DNA of 64,000 bases from positions 1,426,001 to 1,490,000 of the forward strand of contig NZ_QHLY01000012.1 in assembly GCF_003185895.1 (NCBI RefSeq), written 5' to 3'. A program made the position numbers and the translations under genes. How positions within the stretch are numbered: position 1 is the first letter of the stretch; every line of letters starts with the position of its first letter. The notes beneath the pieces were generated by a model that made no database searches, was not told the DNA's origin, and worked only from the letters and a program-made list of their open reading frames with translations. The DNA is from Cryobacterium arcticum (lineage in GTDB: Bacteria; Actinomycetota; Actinomycetes; Actinomycetales; Microbacteriaceae). Shown in pieces: positions 27,993-37,838 of the stretch.

Positions 27993-29003
27993 CTAGTACT
28001 GCAGGATCGACGACGGGTCGATGTAGAGCTGCGCCCGGACACCCGGCGCGAGCGGCAGCGCCCCGTTCTCTGGCACCAGCGCGCGCAGCCGGCTGCCGTT
28101 GCTGTCGATCGTGTAGGTGCTGTGCGAGCCCTGGTAGACCCGGTCGGCGATCACGCCATCCAGCCGGATGGATGCGCCGCGCGCCGGCGGTTGCAGGCCC
28201 ACCTTCTCCAGGCGCAAGTACGAGTTCTTGCCGGCGGAGAGGAACTCACCGCCGGAGCCGCGCAGGTGCTGCAGGAATTCACCGGAGAGCCGATTGGTGG
28301 CGCCCACGAAGGTGGCGACGAACTCGGTGGCTGAACGGTTGTAGATCTCCTCCGGCGTGCCCACCTGTTCGACCACGCCGTGGTTGAACACGGCGATCCG
28401 GTCGCTCATGGTCAGGGCTTCCTCCTGGTCGTGGGTGACGTAGACCGTGGTGATGCCCAGTTCGCGCTGCAGGTTCTTGAGCTGTTCCCGCAACTGCACC
28501 CGCAGCTTGGCGTCAAGGTTGGAGAGCGGTTCGTCCAGGAGCAGGATGCGGGGTTTGAGCACCAGCGCCCGGGCGATGGCCACCCGTTGCTGCTGGCCGC
28601 CGGAGAGTTCGGAGACGTTCTTGGCCAGCTGCTCCTGGGTGAGTTCCACCTGCGCGGCGATCTCGTCGACCAGCCGGTCGGTCTCGGCACGATTGGTCTT
28701 TCGCACCTTGAGGCCGAATGCGATGTTCTCCCGCACGCTCATGCTCGGGAACAGGGCGTAGTTCTGGAACACCATGCCCACGCTGCGCTTCTCACTGGGC
28801 AGCCGGGTCGCATCCTTGCCGTCGATGTAGATCGACCCTCGGCTGGGCTCGATGAACCCGGCCAGGGTGCGCAGCGCCGTGGTTTTGCCGCAGCCGGAGG
28901 GCCCGAGCAGGGTGAAGAACTCACCCTGCCCGACCTCGAGGTCCAGCTGCGGAATGGCCACGTGCTCGCCGAAGGTGACTTCGATGTTCTCGAACTTGAT
29001 CAT
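27993..29003 (-). CDS. ABC transporter ATPase, FbpC/PotA type
   Basis: A 336-residue ATPase. Walker A is GPSGCGKT at residues 34-41, the Q-loop is in VFQNYALFPSMSV, the signature is LSGGQQQRVAIARAL, Walker B is ILLLDEPLSNLDA and the H-loop is VYVTHDQEEALTMSD. The C-terminal 110 residues form the TOBE regulatory domain (FVGATNRLSG onward). The start at MIKFENIEV is chosen because the domain begins there; a frame upstream overlaps the SBP gene. It energises the neighbouring permease for ferric- or phosphonate-type uptake. Confidence 0.92.
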   Translation of the reverse strand: MIKFENIEVTFGEHVAIPQLDLEVGQGEFFTLLGPSGCGKTTALRTLAGFIEPSRGSIYIDGKDATRLPSEKRSVGMVFQNYALFPSMSVRENIAFGLKVRKTNRAETDRLVDEIAAQVELTQEQLAKNVSELSGGQQQRVAIARALVLKPRILLLDEPLSNLDAKLRVQLREQLKNLQRELGITTVYVTHDQEEALTMSDRIAVFNHGVVEQVGTPEEIYNRSATEFVATFVGATNRLSGEFLQHLRGSGGEFLSAGKNSYLRLEKVGLQPPARGASIRLDGVIADRVYQGSHSTYTIDSNGSRLRALVPENGALPLAPGVRAQLYIDPSSILQY

Positions 29004-29025
29004 GATGTCGCTATCCCGGGGTTGG

Positions 29026-30093
29026 TTACGGCAGGTACTCGAGCTCGGTCTTTTCCACCCAGGCACCGATGTTCTCGCGGGTAAGCGAGTAGTCGATGTC
29101 CTGCTTGGGCAGCGACTCGATCAGCTCGACGACCTCGGGCAGCGCCTCGGCGCGAGCCTTCTCGTTCACCGGGTACGACGCGAACTCGGCCGCAAACGCG
29201 CCCTGGGTCTCTGCGCTGCCGAACCAGTCGATGAACTCCTCGGCAGCGGTCTCCCGCGGAGTGCCGGCGATCACGGCGATCTGCTCGGTCACGTACGGCA
29301 CACCATCCGCCGGGCTGATCACGCCGGTCTTGGTGCCGTACTCGGCATCACGGGCGGTGATGCCGCTGGAGGGCAGCACGCCGAAGTCCACGTCGCCACG
29401 GGTCATGCGGGCGTACAGGTCGGTTCCCTCCTCGGCGGGCGAGCCGTGCGCGAAGTACTCCTCCACCTGCTCCCAGCCCTTGTCTGAGACGCCGAGGTCG
29501 CCGTCGTCGTCGAGGTAGGGCGCGAGGAGGCCGGCGAGCACCAGCTGCGGGGTGGCCTGGCCGAGGGCGGTGTTCACTTCGTAGCGGCCGTCGTAGGCGG
29601 CGTCCTCCCACAGATCGGCGACCTCGGTGGGGGCGTCGGCGGCTGGGATCGTGTTGGTGTCGTAGACCGTGACGATCGCCTGTTCCACCAACGGCCAGAA
29701 CACGCCGTCCTCCGGGTCGCCGGATTCCTGGTCGACCTCGCCGGCCCAGGCCGGCTCGTAGGCGGTGACGGCGTCTTCCTCTTTAAGGGTCTCGAAGAAC
29801 ATATTGTTCAGGCCGAACACCACATCGCCTACCGGGTTGTTCTTCTCGGCCACGATGCGGTTCGCCAGGTCGGCGCCGCCCAGGCCCACGATCTCGATGT
29901 CGATGCCGGCCTCCTTGGCCTGGGCCGTGACCCACTCGCCGCGGCCGTCGCCGTTGGAGTTGGTGTAGACGATGAGAGTGCCGCCGGCATCATCGCCCCC
30001 GGAGCCGGCGTCGGCCGTGGCGCAGGATGCCAGTGCTCCGGTGCCCAGCAGTGCGGTGGCCATGATGGCCGTGAAACGGATGCGCTTGTTCAA
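29026..30093 (-). CDS. ABC solute-binding lipoprotein, family 1 (ferric/phosphonate type)
   Basis: A 355-residue lipoprotein. The signal peptide ends in the lipobox LASC with Cys24. The mature part starts with an acidic/Gly linker and then TLIVYTNSNGDGRGEW, the typical beginning of Fe3+- or AEP-type binding proteins. Further features are VGDVVFGLNNMFFETL and GVISPADGVPYVTEQIAVIA. A TTG start is used (30091-30093), preceded by AGGGGGA. It is the first gene of the importer operon. No Fur- or DtxR-type box was found upstream, so a metal role is less certain. Confidence 0.87.
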   Translation of the reverse strand: MNKRIRFTAIMATALLGTGALASCATADAGSGGDDAGGTLIVYTNSNGDGRGEWVTAQAKEAGIDIEIVGLGGADLANRIVAEKNNPVGDVVFGLNNMFFETLKEEDAVTAYEPAWAGEVDQESGDPEDGVFWPLVEQAIVTVYDTNTIPAADAPTEVADLWEDAAYDGRYEVNTALGQATPQLVLAGLLAPYLDDDGDLGVSDKGWEQVEEYFAHGSPAEEGTDLYARMTRGDVDFGVLPSSGITARDAEYGTKTGVISPADGVPYVTEQIAVIAGTPRETAAEEFIDWFGSAETQGAFAAEFASYPVNEKARAEALPEVVELIESLPKQDIDYSLTRENIGAWVEKTELEYLP

Positions 30094-30533
30094 TTTTTTC
30101 CCCCTGGTTTCGGACCGCGAAAGCGCCGGAGGCGCTCACCGGCCGGATCTCGTCTCGACAATGGTGCTTTCACGCTAGGCCGGGGCGAATCGGGCTCCCG
30201 ACCATTCGAGGGACTGTTCGCCTCGCGTTTGCCTGCCGTACACCGATGATTCTCTGCTGCCGGCGGGCCGAGGCCCGGGTCGTCCTGACCGGCGGCGCCT
30301 CGTCGTGCGGCCCGACGCGGATGTCATGCGAGCGACTCTGCCCATGGTGTCTCTCCCCCAAAAGAAGTCCGTTTATCCACGCTAGGGCAGCTATCGGCGC
30401 CTGTATGTCCTCCGAAAGGAGGACAACGTGCCAGACTGGCCATTGCACCCCCACTTCGGGTGTCATACGGGCGATGGTTTATGCCAGTATTGATCCACAT
30501 TGGCGGTCCGATCGGCTCGCAGGCGGGGGCGCG
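30094..30533. other. 440-bp divergent intergenic region
   Basis: The gap separates the importer operon (minus strand) from the second GGDEF-EAL gene (plus strand). It holds a 15-bp inverted repeat AGCGCC-GGA-GGCGCT at 30122-30136 in the importer leader, and the TATGCCAGTAT (30480-30490) and GCTCGCAGG (30515-30523) elements shared with the other GGDEF-EAL genes. An open frame from 30246 continues into the GGDEF-EAL gene but is not protein-like before 30534. Confidence 0.5.
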
Positions 30534-33500
30534 ATGGCAGTCGGAGCGACGGTGGACGGCCTCGGCGCCCAGGAGGCCTCGAGTCTGGAGCCGCCGGCCG
30601 ATATTCGCTGGGCGGGTGCGATCCCGCCGGGCCTGGCGGCCCAGCTGCCCGTTGTGAGCGCTGGTGTCGGTGTGATCGTGCGCGACCCAGAGGGTCGAGT
30701 AATCGGGGGCAACGCGGCGGCCGGACGAATGCTGCAGCTCAGCTGGGGCCAGCTGTTGCTCTGCCCGCCAGGCGATCCGCACTGGAATCCCATCGACGAG
30801 CGGGGAGTGCCCATCTCGGCCGATCGGCATCCCGCGGTGCAGACCCTGCAGACGGGCCGCCGCGTCGACGACCTGCTCGTCGGCCTGTCGCTGCCCGGAG
30901 TTGCAACGGCCGTGGACCGCCTGGCCTGGATCGCCATCACGTCCTTCCTGGTCAGCACGGCCACCGGAGAGCCGCAGGCGGTGGTGAACCTGTTCGACGA
31001 CCTCACCGACAGCCCCCGCGGGCGGGCCGCGGCCAACCAGGTCTTCGCCGGGTACCGGGACCTGGCCGACAACGTCACCGACTTTGTGGTGCGCACCGAC
31101 CTGACCGGCACCGTGCAGTGGGTGTCACCGTCGGTGACGGCGGCCACCGGGTGGCAGCTCGACACCGTGCTCGGGCACTCGATCCTCGAATTCTGGCATC
31201 CGGAAGACGCGTCGAAGATCGCCGAGACCAGCGCGAGCATGCGGGCCGGCGAGCGGCATTCCACCCGGTGCCAGGTGCGCTGCGCCGACGGAAGCTACCG
31301 CTGGTTCTTCCGGTCGTCCGGACCCATCCTCACGCCGACCCGCACCGTCACCGGCGCCGTGCACGGGTTCACCAGCATCGGCGCCCTCGTCGACGCCGAA
31401 CGTGCGGCCAACGCCGAGCGGGCCATTCTGCGGGCCTCGCTCGACAGTCTCGCCGACCCGTACCTGGTCGTCGCCGCCCAGCGCGACGAACACGGCGCCA
31501 TCGTCGATTTCCGGGTCACCGAGGCCAACCCTGCCGCCTGCGACTTCCAGCGGATGACGCGCGCGGACATCATCGGCAGCTCCCTGTTCCAGTCGGCACC
31601 AGTGGCCATCGCCGACCGTCTGACCGCGCTCTGCGCCGAGGTGCTGGGCAGCGGTGTCGCGCAGACCCTCGACGGCTTCCCTTCCCGGGAGGCCGACCGG
31701 GAACGCTGGTTCGACTTCAGGGTCTGCCCGGTCGGCGAGGGGGTGTCGGTCTGGCTGCGCGACGTGACCGGCCGGCACCTGGCCGTGCAGGCCGTGCACG
31801 ACTCGGAGCAGCGGTATCGGCTGCTCGCCGAGAACGCTTCAGACGTCGTCGTGATGATCGGTGCCGACAACAGATGTGAGTGGGTCTCCCCCTCCGCGCA
31901 GGATGCCCTGGGCTGGAGCCCGGACGAGATCGCCCGGCGCGCGCCGACCGACCTGGTGCACCCGGATGACCTCGCCGACCTGCTCGTCGACCGGGATGCA
32001 GTCTCCGACGGCCTGGTGCAGCTGCCCCCGTTCCGGGTGCGGCACAAGAACGGTTCATACCGCTGGATGTCTGCGGCGACCCGCGAGGTGCAGAGCGACG
32101 GCAGTATTGTCGGCCGGATCGTGTCGCTGCGCGATGTGCACGACGAAACCCTCGCCGGCCGGGCCCTCGAAGCGTCGGAAGAGATGTTCCGCGCGGTGCT
32201 GACGTCGTCATCGACCGGCATGATGCTCTGCGACTTCACCGGGCGCATCCAGCTGGTCAACGACGCCCTCTGCCGTATGCTGCAGCGCGACGAGGACTGG
32301 CTGCTCGGCCGGCTCACCAGGGACTTTGTGCACTCCGACGACCGACTGCTGCTCGATCAGACGCCCGGTCAGACCCTCGGGAACCTCTCGCCGGCGGTCA
32401 CCGAGCTGCGGCTGCTCCGCTCGGACGGCACGATCATCTGGGCGCGACGGTCATCATCGGTGATCCACAACTCCACGGCGGCTCCGGAACGACTGGTGGT
32501 GCAGCTCGAAGATGTGACCACGGAGCACGAGGCCCGGCAGGAGCTACTCTTCCAGGCGTACAACGACCGGCTCACCGGCATGCACAATCGGGCGTGGATC
32601 CTCAACTCCCTGGAGGTCGATCTGGCCCATGCCCAAACCTCCCACGGCGTGGTGGGCGTGCTGTTCATCGACCTGGACAACTTCAAGCTGGTGAACGACT
32701 CGCTCGGGCATGCGGCCGGCGACGAGGTGCTCACCGAGATCGCCGAACGCATGATGGGCGCCATGCGGCCGCAAGACCGGGTGGGCCGGTTCGGCGGCGA
32801 CGAGTTCGTGGTGGTGATCCCCGACGCATCCGACCCCAAGGTGGTGGAGCGGGTGGCCGACCGGATCGCACGCGCGCTCGCCCCCGAACTCACCGTGCAC
32901 GGCCACCGCATCGTGCCCACAGTGTCGATCGGCATTGCCCTGTCGACGACCGAGTCCACCGCCGCCAGCCTGCTGCGGGACACCGACTCCGCGCTGTTCC
33001 GCGCCAAACGGTCAGGCCGGGCCCGGTGGCAACTCTTCGACGCCACCATGCACTCCCAGGCGATGAACCGGCTCACCCTGGAAGATGAGATTCGCACCTC
33101 GCTGCTCGCCGGCGATTTCGTGGCGCACTACCAACCGGTGGTGGCGCTGGCCGACCGCACCGTGGTGGGCCACGAGGCGCTGGTGCGCTGGCAGCACCCC
33201 CGCCGCGGGCTGCTTTCGCCGGCGGAGTTCCTGCCGATCGCCGAGGACTCCGGCCTGGTGGTGGGCATCGGCCGGGCCGTACTCGAACGGGTGTGCACAG
33301 CGCTGGCCGCGAACCCGGATGCCGGCGGCACGATCAGCGTGAACGTCTCCGCCGTTGAGCTCGGCCGCGACGGCTGGGCCGACGGGTTCATCGCCACGGT
33401 CGAACGGCACGGTGTCGATCCGAGTCGTCTGGTGGTCGAGGTGACCGAGACCGCGGTGCTCTCCCTCAGCCCCGACACCATTCGTGGCCTGGTGGCGGTG

Positions 33501-33821
33501 CGTGACCTGGGCGTGGGCCTGCACGTTGACGACTTCGGCACCGGCTTCTCGTCGATCGCGCTCCTGCGCGACCTGCCGGTGTCCGGCCTCAAGCTCGACG
33601 CCAGTTTTGTGACCGGTCTCGATGACGGCGTGCGCGGCGCGGCGAACCTGGCCGGCGGACTGGCCGGTCTGGTGGCCCACCTCGGTCTCACCGGCGTGGC
33701 CGAGGGCATCGAGACCGAGGCGCAGGCCGACGCGCTCAACCGGCAGGGCTGGCTGCACGGGCAGGGCTACCTGTTCGGTCCGCCCGCCCCGTGGCCCGCC
33801 TGGCCGGCCAGGCAGGGCTGA
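30534..33821 (+). CDS. PAS-GGDEF-EAL c-di-GMP signalling protein, paralogue 2
   Basis: A 1,095-residue paralogue of the 21.3-kb protein with the same order: five PAS-like segments, GGDEF (motif 754-758 in RFGGDEF) and EAL (EAL 881-883, DDFGTG, LKLDASF). Catalytic motifs are intact. Here the inhibitory site is a proper RxxD, RPQD at residues 745-748, so c-di-GMP feedback inhibition of the cyclase is expected. The start at 30534 is set by alignment with the paralogues and by the AGGCGGGGG ribosome-binding region. The divergent-upstream 54 bp contain TATGCCAGTAT and GCTCGCAGG at the same distances from ATG as in paralogue 1. The signal bound by the PAS segments is unknown. Confidence 0.93.
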   Translation: MAVGATVDGLGAQEASSLEPPADIRWAGAIPPGLAAQLPVVSAGVGVIVRDPEGRVIGGNAAAGRMLQLSWGQLLLCPPGDPHWNPIDERGVPISADRHPAVQTLQTGRRVDDLLVGLSLPGVATAVDRLAWIAITSFLVSTATGEPQAVVNLFDDLTDSPRGRAAANQVFAGYRDLADNVTDFVVRTDLTGTVQWVSPSVTAATGWQLDTVLGHSILEFWHPEDASKIAETSASMRAGERHSTRCQVRCADGSYRWFFRSSGPILTPTRTVTGAVHGFTSIGALVDAERAANAERAILRASLDSLADPYLVVAAQRDEHGAIVDFRVTEANPAACDFQRMTRADIIGSSLFQSAPVAIADRLTALCAEVLGSGVAQTLDGFPSREADRERWFDFRVCPVGEGVSVWLRDVTGRHLAVQAVHDSEQRYRLLAENASDVVVMIGADNRCEWVSPSAQDALGWSPDEIARRAPTDLVHPDDLADLLVDRDAVSDGLVQLPPFRVRHKNGSYRWMSAATREVQSDGSIVGRIVSLRDVHDETLAGRALEASEEMFRAVLTSSSTGMMLCDFTGRIQLVNDALCRMLQRDEDWLLGRLTRDFVHSDDRLLLDQTPGQTLGNLSPAVTELRLLRSDGTIIWARRSSSVIHNSTAAPERLVVQLEDVTTEHEARQELLFQAYNDRLTGMHNRAWILNSLEVDLAHAQTSHGVVGVLFIDLDNFKLVNDSLGHAAGDEVLTEIAERMMGAMRPQDRVGRFGGDEFVVVIPDASDPKVVERVADRIARALAPELTVHGHRIVPTVSIGIALSTTESTAASLLRDTDSALFRAKRSGRARWQLFDATMHSQAMNRLTLEDEIRTSLLAGDFVAHYQPVVALADRTVVGHEALVRWQHPRRGLLSPAEFLPIAEDSGLVVGIGRAVLERVCTALAANPDAGGTISVNVSAVELGRDGWADGFIATVERHGVDPSRLVVEVTETAVLSLSPDTIRGLVAVRDLGVGLHVDDFGTGFSSIALLRDLPVSGLKLDASFVTGLDDGVRGAANLAGGLAGLVAHLGLTGVAEGIETEAQADALNRQGWLHGQGYLFGPPAPWPAWPARQG

Positions 33822-33921
33822 CCCGCTGCGGGCCTCCGGCGCGAGCCTCGGTTCTCGGTCGTGGCTGTCCGCTACTATTCGAGGACATTCGCGATCCACC
33901 CGGCTCGCAGGCAGGGGCACC

Positions 33922-36900
33922 ATGGCAGTGGGATCGACCATTGACAACGATCCCGCAGCCGACGATTCCGCGACCGAGCTAGCGCCCCGAATCATAGACC
34001 CGGATGCCGACATCCGCTGGCCGCACGGAGCCTCGGCCGGGCTGGCCGACCAGGTGCCGCCGGTTGAAGCCGGCACCGGGGTGGTGATCCGGGCGCTCGA
34101 CGGCACCGTGATCGGGGCCAACCCCGCCGCCGCCCGGCTGCTGCACACGAGCTGGCCGGCGCTGATCCAGAGCACCCTCGACGACGCCCGGTGGCAACCC
34201 ATCGACGAGCACGGCCTCCCGGTCGCGCTCGACCGGCGGCCCAGCGCCGAGACCCTGGCCACCAACCGCCCGATCGAGACGCGCCTGATCGGCCTCGCCC
34301 TGCCCGGGTCGTCGGGCGAAGCCGACGCACTGGCTTGGCTGAGCGCCAGCACTGCCGTGGCCGTGGATGCCGCCGGCACGACCATCGCCGGCATCGTGAT
34401 GTTCACGGATGTGACCGACACCGCGCGGGGCCGCGCCGCCACCGACCGCGTGCTCGCGAGCTATCGCGACCTGGCCGGCAACGTCACCGACTTCGTGCTG
34501 CGCACCACCCTGGACGGCACCATCGAGTGGGTGTCACCGTCGGTCACCGCCGCCACCGGGTGGCCGATGACCACGCTCATCGGGCACGGGCCGGGCGGGT
34601 TCGAGCACCCCGACGACACCGCCAAGTCGCGCGCCCTGCTGCAGGGCATCCAGACCGGCCAGCGCACCCAGGGCCGCTGCCGGTTGCTCTGCGCCGACGG
34701 CGGCTATCGCTGGTTCTTCCTCTCCTCCAGCCCCCTCTTCGCGCCCAACGGCACTATCACCGGCGGGGTGCACGGATTCACCAGCATCGACGCGCTGGTG
34801 CAGGCCGAGGATGCCGCCGACGCCGAACGCGCTCTGCTCCGGGCATCGCTCGACAGCCTGGCCGACCCGTATGTGGTCGTGGCCAGCCAGCCGGGCGAGC
34901 ACGGTATGGCCGCCGACTTCATCGTCACCGAGGCCAACCCCGCCGCCTGCGAGTTCCTTCGGATACCGCGGGAGCAACTGCTGGGCGAGTCGTTGTTCGC
35001 GCCGTGGCCGGTCGCGATCGCCGAGCACCTCGCGGCGCTCTGCGCGCAGGTCGTCGCCAGCGCCCTGCCGCAACGTCTCGACGGTGTGCACTCCACAGCT
35101 TCCGGCCGGGACCGCTGGTACGACGTGCGGGTGTCCCCGCTCGGCCGCGGCGCATCCGTGCACCTGCGCGATGTGACCAGCCAGCACCTCGCCCAGCGGG
35201 CCGAGCACGAATCCCACCAGCGCTACCGGCTGCTGGCCGAGAACGCCTCCGACGTGGTCGTGATGGTCGACCAGGACGACAGGCTGGTCTGGGTTTCCCC
35301 CTCCGCCGAGGAGCTGCTGGGCTGGCGGCCCGATGAGCTCGTGCTGCGGACCCCCATGGAGCTGGTGCATCCCGACGATCTGTCCGAGCTGATGACCACC
35401 CGGGACGATTTCGTCGACGGCCTCCTGCTCCTCGCCCCGTTCCGGTTGCGGCGCAAGGACGGCCAGTACCGATGGGTGTCAGCGTCCATCCGCGAGGTGC
35501 GCGACGCCGACACCACGCTGGTCGCCCGGGTGGTGTCGGTGCGGGACGTGCACGAGGAGACCCTGGCCCGCCAGGCGCTCGAGGCGTCGGAGAAGATGTT
35601 CCGCGCGGTACTCACCTCCTCATCGACGGGCATGATCCTCTGCGACCCCATCGGGCGCATCCAGGTGGTCAACGCGGCGCTCTGCCGCATCCTGCAGCGC
35701 GACGAGGCCTGGTTGCTGACCCGCAGCACCGACGACCTCGTGCACCCCGACGACCTGCCCGGCCTGCAGGACGCGCGCCGACGCACCCTCGAACCCGGGG
35801 GCACCCCGCCGATCATCGAGATGCGGCTGATCCGGGCCGACGGCACTGTGATCTGGGCCCGTCGGTCCGCCTCGGTGATCCGGGACGCCGCCGGCGCGCC
35901 GACGCGGCTGGTCGTGCAGCTCGAAGACGTGACGGCCGAGCACGACGCGCGGGAGGAACTGCGTTTCCAGGCGTTCAACGACCGGCTGACCGGTATGCCC
36001 AACCGGGCCTGGATCCTCAACGCGCTCGAGTCGGACATCTCCGACGCGCACCGCACCCAGGGCGCGGTCGGGGTGCTGTTCATCGACCTCGACAACTTCA
36101 AACTCATCAACGACTCCCTCGGGCACGTCGCCGGCGACGAGGTGCTCACCGAGATCGCCGAACGGATGATGGCGGCCATGCGACCGCAGGACCGGGTGGG
36201 CCGGTTCGGCGGCGACGAGTTCGTCGTGGTCGTGCCGCACGTGACCAGCCCCGATGAGGTGGAACGGGTTGCCGCGACGATCGCCGCGACCCTGGGCACC
36301 GAGCTGACCATCCACGGGCACCGGATCGTGCCGACGGTGTCGATCGGCATCGCCCTGTCTACCCCGGAATCCACTGCGGCGAGCCTGCTGCGGGACACCG
36401 ACTCCGCCCTGTTCCGGGCCAAGAAGTCGGGTCGGGCGCGCTGGCAGTTCTTCGACGCCACCATGCACTCCCAGGCGATGACCCGGCTCACCTTGGAAGA
36501 CGAGATCCGCACCTCGCTCGCCGCGGGCGACTTCGTGGTGCACTACCAACCGGTAGTGACGCTGGCCGATCGTGCCGTGGTGGGTCACGAGGCGCTGGTG
36601 CGGTGGCAGCACCCCCAGCGCGGACTGGTCTCGCCGGCGGAGTTCCTGCCGGTCGCCGAGGAGTCCGGGCTCATCCTCGGCATCGGCCGGGCCGTGCTCG
36701 CCCAGGTCTGCACCGTGCTGGCGGGCCATCCGGATGCGCCGGGCACGATCAGCGTGAACGTGTCGGCCGTCGAATTGGCTCGCGACGATTGGGCGCAGCT
36801 GTTCACCGCTACCGTGGAGCGTCACGGGGTGGACCCGGCCCGGCTGGTGGTGGAGGTCACCGAGACCGCGGTGCTGGCGCTGGGCACCGTCACCGTGGCC

Positions 36901-37230
36901 AATCTGGTGGCGGTGCGCGACCTCGGCGTGGGCCTGCACGTCGACGATTTCGGCACCGGGTTCTCCTCGATCTCCCTGCTGCGGGACCTGCCCGTGACCG
37001 GCCTCAAACTCGACGCCAGTTTTGTTGCCGACCTCGGCGACCCGCTCAGCGAGGACGGCCGCGGGGCGCACGCCCTGGCCGCGGGTCTGGCCGGGCTGGT
37101 GTCCCATCTCGGCCTCGCCGGCGTGGCCGAAGGCGTCGAGACCGAAGCGCAGGCCGAGGCCCTCCGCGGGCAGGGCTGGTCCCACGGCCAGGGCTACCTC
37201 TTCGGCCGGCCGGCGCCCTGGCCCGCCTGA
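33922..37230 (+). CDS. PAS-GGDEF-EAL c-di-GMP signalling protein, paralogue 3
   Basis: A 1,102-residue paralogue starting 100 bp after paralogue 2 and on the same strand, so the two are tandem copies. Layout is again five PAS-like segments, GGDEF (763-767) and EAL (890-892, DDFGTG, LKLDASF), with catalytic residues present. The inhibitory site is RPQD, as in paralogue 2. A few residues are inserted near the C-terminus (GDPLSEDGRGAHALAAGLAG). The 5' leader has GCTCGCAGG at 33903-33911, exactly 19 bases before ATG. An open frame upstream (to 33622) lies over the end of paralogue 2 and is not real coding sequence. Confidence 0.93.
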   Translation: MAVGSTIDNDPAADDSATELAPRIIDPDADIRWPHGASAGLADQVPPVEAGTGVVIRALDGTVIGANPAAARLLHTSWPALIQSTLDDARWQPIDEHGLPVALDRRPSAETLATNRPIETRLIGLALPGSSGEADALAWLSASTAVAVDAAGTTIAGIVMFTDVTDTARGRAATDRVLASYRDLAGNVTDFVLRTTLDGTIEWVSPSVTAATGWPMTTLIGHGPGGFEHPDDTAKSRALLQGIQTGQRTQGRCRLLCADGGYRWFFLSSSPLFAPNGTITGGVHGFTSIDALVQAEDAADAERALLRASLDSLADPYVVVASQPGEHGMAADFIVTEANPAACEFLRIPREQLLGESLFAPWPVAIAEHLAALCAQVVASALPQRLDGVHSTASGRDRWYDVRVSPLGRGASVHLRDVTSQHLAQRAEHESHQRYRLLAENASDVVVMVDQDDRLVWVSPSAEELLGWRPDELVLRTPMELVHPDDLSELMTTRDDFVDGLLLLAPFRLRRKDGQYRWVSASIREVRDADTTLVARVVSVRDVHEETLARQALEASEKMFRAVLTSSSTGMILCDPIGRIQVVNAALCRILQRDEAWLLTRSTDDLVHPDDLPGLQDARRRTLEPGGTPPIIEMRLIRADGTVIWARRSASVIRDAAGAPTRLVVQLEDVTAEHDAREELRFQAFNDRLTGMPNRAWILNALESDISDAHRTQGAVGVLFIDLDNFKLINDSLGHVAGDEVLTEIAERMMAAMRPQDRVGRFGGDEFVVVVPHVTSPDEVERVAATIAATLGTELTIHGHRIVPTVSIGIALSTPESTAASLLRDTDSALFRAKKSGRARWQFFDATMHSQAMTRLTLEDEIRTSLAAGDFVVHYQPVVTLADRAVVGHEALVRWQHPQRGLVSPAEFLPVAEESGLILGIGRAVLAQVCTVLAGHPDAPGTISVNVSAVELARDDWAQLFTATVERHGVDPARLVVEVTETAVLALGTVTVANLVAVRDLGVGLHVDDFGTGFSSISLLRDLPVTGLKLDASFVADLGDPLSEDGRGAHALAAGLAGLVSHLGLAGVAEGVETEAQAEALRGQGWSHGQGYLFGRPAPWPA

Positions 37231-37274
37231 CCCTCCGGCCCGAGCGACGCCTCGAGCGCCGTCAGAACCAGAGC

Positions 37275-37338
37275 TGCGCAGGTGAGGCGCCGTTTCGCGC
37301 GAGGCGCGCCACCCGCGAATCGGCGCCTCACCCGCGTA
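37275..37338. repeat. 64-bp palindromic intergenic repeat, copy 2
   Basis: Same axis and length as copy 1, centred on GGCGCGCC at 37303-37310. The outer arms are TGCGCAGG and CCCGCGTA with one G-T wobble pair, the middle arms GAGGCGCCG and CGGCGCCTC. It separates the convergent ends of paralogue 3 and the NUDIX gene. Confidence 0.85.
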
Positions 37339-37348
37339 CCCCCTGCCC

Positions 37349-37813
37349 CTAGGACCCCAGCCGGGCCATCAGTGCGTCGAGCATCGGCAGCTGCCCCTTC
37401 ACGAGTTTCACCTGGGCCTGGTCGATCCCCACCCAGCGGGCATCATCGATCTCCGGAAACTCCTGTACCTGGCCCGACCCCCGCGGCCACTCCACCGTGA
37501 AGGTATTGCTCAGCACCCGCTCCACCTCGAACCCGGTCTCTGCGGCGAACACCGTGACCAGCTTTCCCGACGGTTGCCGGAATTGGCCCAGCTCGGTGTA
37601 GTCGGCGTCGGGTGCCGGCACTCCGATCTCCTCCTGGAACTCCCGCCGGGCAGCGACAAACGGGTCTTCGCTGAGGTCGTATTCCCCTTTGGGAATGGAC
37701 CAGGCCGCGGCATCCTTGCGCGCCCAGAACGGTCCGCCCATGTGTGCGATCCAGACCTCGAGCCCGGCATCCGTATGCCGATACAGCAGGATGCCCGCGC
37801 TCTGCACTGCCAT
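37349..37813 (-). CDS. NUDIX hydrolase
   Basis: A 154-residue NUDIX hydrolase. The Nudix box starts at Gly43 in IPKGEYDLSEDPFVAARREF and ends REFQEEIG at residues 57-64. The N-terminal SAGILLYRHTDAGLEVWIAH strand and the C-terminal EIDDARWVGIDQAQVKLVKG are family-typical. It should hydrolyse a nucleoside diphosphate linked to another moiety; the specific substrate is unknown. The DHFR-like gene lies 25 bp upstream on the same strand. Confidence 0.9.
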   Translation of the reverse strand: MAVQSAGILLYRHTDAGLEVWIAHMGGPFWARKDAAAWSIPKGEYDLSEDPFVAARREFQEEIGVPAPDADYTELGQFRQPSGKLVTVFAAETGFEVERVLSNTFTVEWPRGSGQVQEFPEIDDARWVGIDQAQVKLVKGQLPMLDALMARLGS

Positions 37814-37838
37814 CAGCGCACCCGGGCCGGCCGGCCGG

